A model generated the notes under the pieces. That model did no database searches and was not told the DNA's origin. It worked only from the letters and a program-made list of their open reading frames with translations. Both the position numbers and the translations under genes were made by a program. A stretch of DNA of 64,000 nt, from contig DATEBA010000046.1 of the NCBI GenBank assembly GCA_035288045.1, positions 17,539 to 81,538 on the forward strand, in the 5' to 3' direction. This document shows positions 1 to 6,927 of this stretch, piece after piece (within the stretch, counting starts at the first letter, position 1; each line of letters opens with the position of its first letter). Source of the DNA: DATEBA01 sp035288045. GTDB lineage: Bacteria > Actinomycetota > UBA4738 > HRBIN12.

Positions 1-265
1 TGTCCGGGTAGAAGTAGTTCTTCCTGTGGAACACCGAGTGCGGCGCGATCTCGCAACCGAGCACGAGCCCGATCTTCACGATGCTCTCGATCGCGCCCTC
101 GTTCGGGACCGGTAGCGTGCCGGGGTGGCCGAGGCAGACCGGGCAGACGTTCGTGTTCGCGGGCGCCCCGAACTCGTTGGGACAGCCGCAGAACATCTTC
201 GTGCGCGTCGAGAGCTCGACGTGGCACTCGAGCCCGATGACGGTCTCGTAGGTCTCGGCGACCAT
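1..265 (-). CDS. gatB: Aspartyl/glutamyl-tRNA amidotransferase subunit B, N-terminal part
   Basis: The gene runs off the left edge; about 88 N-terminal residues are visible. GatB binds the mischarged Glu-tRNA(Gln)/Asp-tRNA(Asn) and works with GatA and GatC to amidate it in the cytoplasm. The start reads MVAETYETVIGLECHVEL, followed by a CxC (FCGC) and a CPVCLG motif that together form the family zinc site, then LPVPNEGA. The ATG at 265 has no clear Shine-Dalgarno sequence. GatA and GatC lie at 3.3-5.0 kb on the same strand but are separated from gatB by two genes on the opposite strand, which is unusual. Identity is secure; the start is probable. Confidence 0.95.
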   Translation of the reverse strand, partial: MVAETYETVIGLECHVELSTRTKMFCGCPNEFGAPANTNVCPVCLGHPGTLPVPNEGAIESIVKIGLVLGCEIAPHSVFHRKNYFYPD

Positions 266-310
266 CGCGTGTCGGCTCGTGCCGGGCCCCCTTCCGCGGG
301 CTACCTTACC

Positions 311-316
311 TATCAT
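311..316 (+). promoter_or_regulatory. -10 box of a leaderless promoter for the EamA gene
   Basis: TATCAT ends six bases before the ATG at 323, so transcription would start at or within a base of the start codon. No Shine-Dalgarno sequence is present. The same arrangement recurs at many operon starts in this window. Confidence 0.5.
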
Positions 317-322
317 CGGGTG

Positions 323-1303
323 ATGGCACGGACGCAGGCATCAACCCGCCCCGCGCCCGCGCGCTCGCACGGCCCGCTGGTCTGGGCGGCGCTCGGAACG
401 ATCTACCTCGTCTGGGGCACCACCTACCTGGGGATCCGCGTGGTGAACGAGTCCCTTCCGCCGTTGCTCGCCGCCGGCGTCCGGTTCCTGGTGGCCGGCG
501 GTCTCATGTTCGGGTTCTCGATCGTCCGCGGCGACCGCGTGGGCGACCGCCCGACGCGGGCTCACTGGCGAACCGCGGTGATCGTCGGCGGCCTGCTGCT
601 GGTCGGCGGGAACGGCGGCGTCGTCTGGGCGGAGAAGACGATCCCGTCGGGGATCACGGCCCTCATCATCGCGCTGATCCCGCTCTGGATGGCTCTCATC
701 GACCGGATCGTCTACGGCAGGCGGCTGCGCTGGACGCCGATCCTGGGGCTCGTCACCGGGTTCGGCGGCGCCGCCCTCCTGGTCACGCAGTCGGCTCGCG
801 CTGACGTCGATCTCGTCGGGATGCTGTTCGCGGTCGGCGCGTCGCTATGCTGGGCCACCGGCTCGCTCTACTCGCGCCACGCCCCGCTTCCCAGGCGTCC
901 GCTCGTCGGCACCGGGATGGAGATGCTCGCGGGCGGTACGTTCCTCGTCGCGGTCGGCATCGCGACCGGGGAGCTCGGCCGGGCGGCCCCCGCGGCCTTC
1001 ACCGGCAGGTCCGTTCTCGCGCTCGGCTACCTCGTAGTGTTCGGCTCGCTCCTGGCGTTCACGTCCTACGTGTGGCTTCTGCGGAACGCTCGGACCTCGC
1101 TCGTCTCGACGTACGCGTACGTGAACCCGGTGGTGGCGGTGCTGCTCGGCGCCGCGATCCTCGACGAGAGTATCGGGATCCGCACCCTCGTGGCGGGAAC
1201 GATCATCGTCGGCTCGGTCGCCCTCATCATCTCCGCCAAGGAGGTGAGCCCGCCGCCCGACCTCGGCTCGGGGGCGGAGGCCACGGAGGATCCCGCCGGC
1301 TAG
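323..1303 (+). CDS. EamA/DMT-superfamily membrane transporter
   Basis: Predicted 326-residue inner-membrane exporter of the drug/metabolite transporter superfamily, whose members move amino acids, metabolites or drugs out of the cell. About ten hydrophobic segments form two EamA repeats. The first repeat carries the typical WGTTYLGIRV stretch near residue 28 and the second carries SLCWATGSLYSR near residue 173. The ATG at 323 is preferred to an upstream in-frame ATG because a TATCAT box lies just before it and the upstream extension has no membrane character and overlaps gatB on the other strand. Substrate cannot be told from sequence. It sits, with the next gene, between gatB and gatA. Confidence 0.85.
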   Translation: MARTQASTRPAPARSHGPLVWAALGTIYLVWGTTYLGIRVVNESLPPLLAAGVRFLVAGGLMFGFSIVRGDRVGDRPTRAHWRTAVIVGGLLLVGGNGGVVWAEKTIPSGITALIIALIPLWMALIDRIVYGRRLRWTPILGLVTGFGGAALLVTQSARADVDLVGMLFAVGASLCWATGSLYSRHAPLPRRPLVGTGMEMLAGGTFLVAVGIATGELGRAAPAAFTGRSVLALGYLVVFGSLLAFTSYVWLLRNARTSLVSTYAYVNPVVAVLLGAAILDESIGIRTLVAGTIIVGSVALIISAKEVSPPPDLGSGAEATEDPAG

Positions 1304-1323
1304 CCCGAGACTCCCACTACGGG

Positions 1324-1329
1324 CAGAAT
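1324..1329 (+). promoter_or_regulatory. Possible -10 box of a leaderless promoter for the TPR/cyclase gene
   Basis: CAGAAT ends six bases before the GTG at 1336. It is a weaker match than the other boxes, but its position is the same and there is no Shine-Dalgarno sequence. Confidence 0.35.
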
Positions 1330-1335
1330 GTACGG

Positions 1336-3285
1336 GTGACGAAGGGAGCCGTCGCCGGCGGGATCGAGGCGGGCAGGGACGCCCTTGCGCGCCACGCCTG
1401 GCCCGAGGCCTACGAGCACCTCGCGAGCGCCAACGCCGAGGCCCCGCTGGATGCCGAGAACATGGAGGGGCTCGCGAAGGCCGCCTGGTGGACCGGCCGG
1501 CCGAACGAGTCGATCGAGGCGCGAGAGCGCGCGTACGCGGCCTACGTCGAGCGCGGCGACAAGGCGTGCGCGGCGTTCTGCGCGCTCACCCTGCGCCGCC
1601 AGTACGCCACGAAGAACGCCGGCTCCGTCGCGAAGGGCTGGCTAGCTCGCGCGGAGCAGCTCCTCAATGAAGAGCCAGAGTCGACCTCGACCGGGTACCT
1701 CGAGATCGCGCGGGCGTCGGGCCCGTGGGGTTCCGGCGACCTCGACGCGGCGCTGGATCACATCGACCTTGCGATACGGGTCGCGAGCGGCTTCGACGAC
1801 GCCGATCTCCGGGCTTTCGCGACGATGTACCGGGGCATGATCCTCGTGGACAAGGGCGAGCTCGAGGGGGGCTGGGCGCTCATGGAGGAGGTGAGCGCCT
1901 CGGCGGCCGGCGGCGAGCTGGGCGCGTATACAACAGGGGCGGTCTTCTGCAACGTGATAAGCATGTGCCGCGACCTTGCCGACTACCGCCGTGGCAGCGA
2001 GTGGGCCGACGCGGCCAAGCGTTGGTGCGAGCGTCACGCGATGACGGGCTTCCCCGGCGTCTGCCGGATTCACCGCGCCGAGATCATGCGGCTCCTCGGC
2101 TCATGGGACGAGGCCGAGGCGGAGGTACGCCGAGCGTGCGAGGAGCTCCGCGAGTTCAGCCCGTCGCAGGCGGCCCAGGCCTACCACGAGCTCGGCGAGG
2201 TCCGTCTGCGGATGGGCGACCTGGAAGCCGCCGCGGCGGCCTTCAAGCAGGCGCACGAGCTCGGCGAGGATCCGCAGCCGGGCCTCGCGCTACTTCGCCT
2301 GGCCGAGGGAAAGACCGACGCCGCGGCCGCCTCGATCCGCCGCTCGCTCGACGAGGAGGGTTGGAACAGGCTGGCTCGGGCCCGCCTACTTCCCTTCCAG
2401 GCGGAAATCGCCCGTGCGGCCGCAGACCCCGCGACCGCTCGAGCGGCGGCCGACGAACTCGCCCAGATCGCCGGCGAGTACCCCACCGCGGCGATCCGTG
2501 CCGGGGCCGAGTACGCGTCCGGACTCGCCCATCTCGTCGAGGCGAACGTAGGCGGCGCCGTGAAGCACCTCCGCCGCGCCTGTCAGCTCTGGAAGGAGGT
2601 CGACGCGCCCTACGAGGCCGCCACCTCTGCTGTGGCGCTCGCGGAGGCGCACGTCGCCGAGGGCGACCGAGAGGCGGCCGCCCTCGAGCTCCAGACGGCG
2701 ATCTCGACGTTCGAGCGCCTCGGCGCGTCGCCCGCCGCCGCACGGGCGACCGAGATGCTCGAGCGCCTGGGCCGGCGCGACGCCGCCGGGCGCGCGGTCC
2801 GCACGTTCCTGTTCACGGACATCGTGGGCTCGAGCGCCCTGATCCAGGCGATCGGAGACGGGGCGTGGCAGGACCTCCGCCGGTGGCACGACGAGTCGCT
2901 CCGGCTCTGCTTCGCCGGCCACCGGGGCGAGGAGGTCGACCACGCGGGCGACGGCTTCTTCGTGGCCTTCGCAGACGCGAGGGGCGCCCTGGCGTGCGCC
3001 GTCGAGATACAGCGCAAGCTGGCCGAGCACCGCCGCGCGCACGGCTTCGCACCACAGGTCCGCATCGGACTCCACGCGACCGAGGCCACGCGCGACGGCG
3101 ACGGTTACGCAGGGAGGGGCGTGCACGAGGCCGCGCGCATCGGCGCCCTCGCCGAGGGCGGCGAGATCCTCGCGAGCCTCGAGACCGTCGAGGGCGTCGA
3201 GGGAGTCGCCGTGTCCGAACCTCGCGAGGTAGAGCTGAAGGGTTTCGCCGACCGCCGCGCGGTCGTGGCGATCAATTGGGCGTGA
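1336..3285 (+). CDS. TPR-repeat protein with C-terminal class III nucleotidyl cyclase domain
   Basis: 649 residues. Residues about 20-480 are alanine-rich helical TPR-like repeats, a probable protein-interaction region. Residues about 485-649 form a class III adenylate/guanylate cyclase homology domain, starting with FLFTDIVGSS (first metal aspartate) and DHAGDGFF (second metal aspartate). The position before the second motif that is normally the base-selecting lysine is Asp, and the conserved Asn of the VNxAAR helix is His (GVHEAARI), although the Arg is kept. Activity or substrate is therefore uncertain; it may be a non-canonical cyclase or a signalling fold without catalysis. The GTG at 1336 is chosen because a -10-like box precedes it. 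The 3' end overlaps gatA tail-to-tail by 14 bases. Confidence 0.85.
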   Translation: MTKGAVAGGIEAGRDALARHAWPEAYEHLASANAEAPLDAENMEGLAKAAWWTGRPNESIEARERAYAAYVERGDKACAAFCALTLRRQYATKNAGSVAKGWLARAEQLLNEEPESTSTGYLEIARASGPWGSGDLDAALDHIDLAIRVASGFDDADLRAFATMYRGMILVDKGELEGGWALMEEVSASAAGGELGAYTTGAVFCNVISMCRDLADYRRGSEWADAAKRWCERHAMTGFPGVCRIHRAEIMRLLGSWDEAEAEVRRACEELREFSPSQAAQAYHELGEVRLRMGDLEAAAAAFKQAHELGEDPQPGLALLRLAEGKTDAAAASIRRSLDEEGWNRLARARLLPFQAEIARAAADPATARAAADELAQIAGEYPTAAIRAGAEYASGLAHLVEANVGGAVKHLRRACQLWKEVDAPYEAATSAVALAEAHVAEGDREAAALELQTAISTFERLGASPAAARATEMLERLGRRDAAGRAVRTFLFTDIVGSSALIQAIGDGAWQDLRRWHDESLRLCFAGHRGEEVDHAGDGFFVAFADARGALACAVEIQRKLAEHRRAHGFAPQVRIGLHATEATRDGDGYAGRGVHEAARIGALAEGGEILASLETVEGVEGVAVSEPREVELKGFADRRAVVAINWA

Positions 3286-4750
3286 GCGCCTCGAGGAGCG
3301 GCGGCCTGGCCGAGAACGCCAGCGCCTGCTCGAGGGCGTGTGCGACGCGGAGGAGCGTCGGCTCGTCCAGCACCTTCGCGGTGATCTGAAAGCCGACCGG
3401 CAGGCCCGCTTCGTCGAGCCCGCACGGGATCGAGATCGCCGGCACTCCCGCGAGATTGGCCGGGATCGTGAAGACGTCGGAGAGGTACATCGCGAGCGGG
3501 TCGTCCACCCGCTCTCCGATCCGGAAGGCGGTCGTCGGCGAGGTGGGCGACACCAGCACGTCGAAGCGCGCGAACGCCGCCTCGTAGTCCCGGATGATCA
3601 GCGTCCGCACCTTCTGCGCCTGCCCGTAGAAGGCCTCGAAGTAGCCGGCGGAAAGAGCGTAGGTGCCGAGCATGATGCGCCGCTTCACCTCGGGGCCGAA
3701 TCCCGCGCCGCGAGTCTTCATCATCATCTCCACCGAGTGTTTCCCGTCGACGCGGAGGCCGTAGCGCATCCCGTCGTAGCGCGCGAGGTTGGAAGACGCC
3801 TCGGAGGGGGCGATCAGGTAGTAGGCGGAGAGCGCGTAGTCCGCGTGCGGGAGCGAGATCTCTTCGATGCTCGCCTCCAGCCCCGCAAGCCTGTCGATCG
3901 CCTCTCGAACCCGGGCCGCGACGGCCGGCTCGACGCCCTCGCCGAAGGTCTCCCTCACGACCCCGATCCGCAGACCGGTGATCTCCTGCTCGATCCCCTC
4001 AGAGTAGTCGCGATAGGGCGTGTCGAGGCTCGTCGCGTCGCGATCGTCCTTCCCCGCGATCGAGGAGAGCAGGGACGCCGCGTCGCGGACGCTGCGCGTG
4101 AACGTCCCGACCGTGTCCAGCGACGACGCGAAGGCGATCAGGCCGTACCGGCTGACCAGCCCGTAGGTGGGCTTCAGCCCGACGACGCCGCAGAGCGACG
4201 CCGGCTGGCGGACCGAGCCGCCGGTGTCGGTGCCCAGGGCCCAGATCGCCTCGCCGGCCGCGACGGCCGCCGCTGAGCCGCCGGACGAGCCGCCGGGCAC
4301 ACGGTCGAGATCCCACGGGTTGTGGACGGGCCCGAACGCGGAGTTCTCGTTCGAGGAGCCCATGGCGAACTCGTCGCAGTTGGTCTTGCCGACCAGGACG
4401 GCGCCGTCGCCGGAGGCCCGTACCCAGGCCGTCGCGTCGTACGGCGGGACGTAGGTCTCGAGGATCCGCGAGCCGCACGTCGTTCGGATGCCCTGGGTGG
4501 TGAGCACGTCCTTGACCGCGATCGGGACGCCGGCGACCGGCGACTGCGGGGCTCCGTTGCCCCGGTGCTCGTCGAGCGCCTCCGCGCGCTCGCGCGCGAC
4601 CTCGGGGGTGAGCGTTAGGAACGCCTTCACGCGGCCGTCGACGGCCTCGATCCTGCCCAGGCAGGACCCGACGACCTCGACCGCGGAGGCCTCCCCCGCC
4701 CGCATCATGGCTGAGAGGTCGGAAGCCAAGAGGTCGCAGAGCTCCGTCAC
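3272..4750 (-). CDS. gatA: Aspartyl/glutamyl-tRNA(Asn/Gln) amidotransferase subunit A
   Basis: 492 residues, normal family length. GatA is the amidase that releases ammonia from glutamine for amidation of mischarged tRNA by GatB. The Ser-cisSer-Lys triad is visible: Lys80 in AVKDVLT, cis-Ser155 in the glycine-serine loop PGGSSGGSA, and Ser179 in TDTGGSVRQP. The ATG overlaps the gatC stop (ATGA), so the two are translationally coupled. gatB, normally next, is 3 kb away beyond two opposite-strand genes. The end overlaps the TPR/cyclase gene by 14 bases. Confidence 0.98.
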   Translation of the reverse strand: MTELCDLLASDLSAMMRAGEASAVEVVGSCLGRIEAVDGRVKAFLTLTPEVARERAEALDEHRGNGAPQSPVAGVPIAVKDVLTTQGIRTTCGSRILETYVPPYDATAWVRASGDGAVLVGKTNCDEFAMGSSNENSAFGPVHNPWDLDRVPGGSSGGSAAAVAAGEAIWALGTDTGGSVRQPASLCGVVGLKPTYGLVSRYGLIAFASSLDTVGTFTRSVRDAASLLSSIAGKDDRDATSLDTPYRDYSEGIEQEITGLRIGVVRETFGEGVEPAVAARVREAIDRLAGLEASIEEISLPHADYALSAYYLIAPSEASSNLARYDGMRYGLRVDGKHSVEMMMKTRGAGFGPEVKRRIMLGTYALSAGYFEAFYGQAQKVRTLIIRDYEAAFARFDVLVSPTSPTTAFRIGERVDDPLAMYLSDVFTIPANLAGVPAISIPCGLDEAGLPVGFQITAKVLDEPTLLRVAHALEQALAFSARPPLLEALTPN

Positions 4751-5037
4751 TCCATCTCCACGATACGCGGAGCCTTGAAGCGCTCGTCCTCGGCCTCCGG
4801 CGCGTTCGCCATCGCCTCCGCGTGCGGGAGCGTCGGCTCGGGGACGTCGGGCCGGAAGACGTTGGACCGTGGGACCGCGTACGCGGTGGGCGGCACCTCC
4901 GCGGCGGCGACCTCCCCTACCTTGGCGGCGTGCTCGAGGATCAGCCCGAGTTGCGCCTTCAGGCGCTCCTTCTCCTCGTCGGCGAGGTCTAGGCGCGCGA
5001 GCCGCGCGACGTGTTCGATGTCGATCTCGACCGGCAC
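4747..5037 (-). CDS. gatC: Aspartyl/glutamyl-tRNA(Asn/Gln) amidotransferase subunit C
   Basis: 96 residues, the usual size. GatC is the small subunit that wraps around and stabilises GatA-GatB. The start IDIEHVARLARLDL and the C-terminal SNVFRPDVPEPTLPHAEAM region are typical. The GTG at 5037 sits seven bases after a TAGACT box, so the gatCA transcript is probably leaderless. The stop overlaps the gatA start. Confidence 0.96.
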   Translation of the reverse strand: MPVEIDIEHVARLARLDLADEEKERLKAQLGLILEHAAKVGEVAAAEVPPTAYAVPRSNVFRPDVPEPTLPHAEAMANAPEAEDERFKAPRIVEME

Positions 5038-5044
5038 GGCGGCC

Positions 5045-5050
5045 AGTCTA
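5045..5050 (-). promoter_or_regulatory. -10 box of a leaderless promoter for gatCA
   Basis: On the minus strand TAGACT is followed by seven bases (GGCCGCC) and then the gatC GTG. The same hexamer stands at the same place before the metallophosphoesterase gene and the low-MW phosphatase gene. Confidence 0.55.
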
Positions 5051-5932
5051 GCCCGAGCCGAGCAGCTTCCCGACCGGTGGGTCGAGCGAGCCGTCGGCCA
5101 CCATCCGCCGGAGGAGCTCCGCCCAGCCTGGGTGCGAGAGCCCGGAAAGCAGGTCTCGCGCCTCCTCGGTGGCGCCGCCCTTCGCGAGCGTGATCGCCCC
5201 CCAGAAAGCTATCTCGGGGACGTCGCCGTGGGTGGCCAGGGCAGCCCGGTATTCGGCGACCGCTCCGTCCAGATCGCCGGCCAGCTCGAGCTGGTCGGCC
5301 CGCTCCATGAGGTCGTACGCGAGCTTCAGCTCCACTAGCCGACGGAGCTCTGCCAGCGGCTCCGGGTGATCGTCAACCCGCACGTCGATCACGCGGTCGC
5401 GCCACCGCTGCCCCGTCGGCTCCGCCCTCACGACGAGGATGCCGGCCGCCTGCCTGCCGCGGATGTCGCCGCCCTCGGCCTCCGCCGCGTCGAGCGCCGC
5501 GAGCAGGCGGTGGACCAGGTCGCCCGGCGTCGAGGTGAACGCGTCGTGCATGGCCTCCCAAACGGTGTCGTTCAGCATCATGTTCGCCTGGCAGGAGAAG
5601 CCGTCGCCGGTCCGGTGCCCCGCCGCGTGCAGGCACTTGGCGCCCGTGTGCGCGGCGACGCGCCCCCGTGCGTCGATCATCGCGGCCTGCCTATCGTCGC
5701 GCCCGCCGTCGACCTCGACGAGCGCGCGAAGCGACTCCTCCGCGGTCTTGCCGCCGCGCATGAGATCCAGGCCAAGCGGTCCGTAGCTCTCATCCAGGAG
5801 GGCCTGGGTCGCCACGACGCCTACCCCGGGCTCGGCCCAGATCACGCCGTTTCCCGCAGCGAACCAGTGGGATTGCACGGCGCCACCTAGCTCTCCTGTT
5901 TCGGGGTCCCTCGCGACGATCGAGTACGTCAC
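5048..5932 (-). CDS. DUF1028 family protein with C-terminal helical repeat region
   Basis: 294 residues. The N-terminal about 200 residues match DUF1028, which is predicted to be an Ntn-hydrolase-like fold: the start TYSIVARDPETGELG, the GVGVVATQ strand and the SCQANMML segment are characteristic. The C-terminal about 75 residues are a helical, TPR-like tail (DLDGAVAEYRAALATHG) in place of the peptidoglycan-binding-like tail of some members. Biochemical role is unknown. The GTG start is fixed by a four-base GTGA overlap with folD, making the pair an operon. Because maturation by N-terminal processing is typical of Ntn-hydrolases, Thr2 right after the start may matter; that is inference. Confidence 0.8.
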   Translation of the reverse strand: MTYSIVARDPETGELGGAVQSHWFAAGNGVIWAEPGVGVVATQALLDESYGPLGLDLMRGGKTAEESLRALVEVDGGRDDRQAAMIDARGRVAAHTGAKCLHAAGHRTGDGFSCQANMMLNDTVWEAMHDAFTSTPGDLVHRLLAALDAAEAEGGDIRGRQAAGILVVRAEPTGQRWRDRVIDVRVDDHPEPLAELRRLVELKLAYDLMERADQLELAGDLDGAVAEYRAALATHGDVPEIAFWGAITLAKGGATEEARDLLSGLSHPGWAELLRRMVADGSLDPPVGKLLGSG

Positions 5933-6840
5933 GACGAGACCCGGGGCCTTGCCGCCGTCACGGCCGAGGTGACGGCGTTGCGGATCAGCCAGACGTCCGT
6001 AACGGGTCCGACGCCGCCCGGAACGGGCGTGATCGCCTCGGCCTTCGCGGCGACCGACTCGAAGTCGACGTCGCCGACGAAGCGCCACTTGCCGGTCTCC
6101 TCGTCCTTCTCGCCGTTCATCCCCACGTCGATCACGATCACGCCCTCACGGACCATGTCGCCGTCGACCAGTCCGGCCCTGCCGGCCGCCACGATCAGGA
6201 TGTCGGCGAGCCGCGTGAAATCCGCTAGCTTGCCCGCCTTGGCCGTCAGGCTGTGGCACGTCACGACGGTGGCGTTCCGCTGGAGCCCGAGCGCGACCGC
6301 CGGCTTCCCCACGCTGATTGACCGGCCCACGACGACCAGGGTCTTGCCCTGGAAGAGCTCCGAGGGATCTCGTTCGGTGGATTGGGCGTGCTCGTCGAGG
6401 ATGTGGAAGCAAGCGGCGGCGGTCGACGGCACGAACCGCGGACGGCTCTGAACAAGGAGCCCGGCGTTCTTCGGGTGGACGGCCTCCACGTCCTTGTCCG
6501 GATCGAGCGCGTCGTTCAGGAGCTCCTCCTCGATCCCCGACGGCAGCGGACGGAGCACTAGGATCCCCGTGACCGCCGGGTCGTCGTTCAGCCTCCGGAT
6601 CGTCGCCAGCACGTCGTCGACGGGGGCACCATCGTCCATGCGCTCGCAGGTGTAGGGGCAGCCGAGCCGCTCTGCCAGCCGGCCGATCTGCCGCTCGTAG
6701 GCCCCGGCCGCGGGATCCGATCCAACGAGCACCGCCGTGAGACCCGGCTCGGCGCCCGATGCGCGAGCCGCCTCAAGCTCCTCGTGCACGGTTTCGCCGA
6801 GCCTCGCCGCGAGCGCGTTCCCGTCGATCACCGTCGCCAT
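5929..6840 (-). CDS. folD: FolD-like methylene-tetrahydrofolate dehydrogenase, active site altered
   Basis: 303 residues, family-like length. FolD normally oxidises methylene-THF and hydrolyses methenyl-THF. The NADP-binding half is well kept (VGRSISVGKPAV near 171-182; TPVPGGVGPVT near the C-terminus). The catalytic half is not: the Tyr of the YxxxK motif is present (Tyr48) but the Lys position is Ile52; the Gln of the VQLPLP motif is Leu96 (VLRPLP); and the Asp of KDVDGFHP is Glu119 (KDVEAVHP). These residues are needed for the cyclohydrolase reaction in characterised enzymes. It may be dehydrogenase-only or a paralogue with another substrate. It forms an operon with the DUF1028 gene. A GGGGG Shine-Dalgarno sequence lies upstream of the ATG. 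Confidence 0.85.
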   Translation of the reverse strand: MATVIDGNALAARLGETVHEELEAARASGAEPGLTAVLVGSDPAAGAYERQIGRLAERLGCPYTCERMDDGAPVDDVLATIRRLNDDPAVTGILVLRPLPSGIEEELLNDALDPDKDVEAVHPKNAGLLVQSRPRFVPSTAAACFHILDEHAQSTERDPSELFQGKTLVVVGRSISVGKPAVALGLQRNATVVTCHSLTAKAGKLADFTRLADILIVAAGRAGLVDGDMVREGVIVIDVGMNGEKDEETGKWRFVGDVDFESVAAKAEAITPVPGGVGPVTDVWLIRNAVTSAVTAARPRVSS

Positions 6841-6863
6841 CCATACCCCCTTCGGTCGCGCGG

Positions 6864-6869
6864 ACTATA
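6864..6869 (-). promoter_or_regulatory. -10 box upstream of folD
   Basis: TATAGT on the minus strand would start transcription about 17 bases before the folD ATG, leaving room for the GGGGG ribosome-binding site. No convincing -35 element is seen. Confidence 0.4.
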
Positions 6870-6927
6870 GCGGGAGCGCGCCCCCATAGGTCCGGCCCCT
6901 TGGACCCGCCACGATCGGGACAGGCGG

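Noticed and set aside
125..322. Upstream in-frame extension of the EamA gene
   Set aside because: It is antisense to gatB, has no membrane character, and the TATCAT box points to the ATG at 323.
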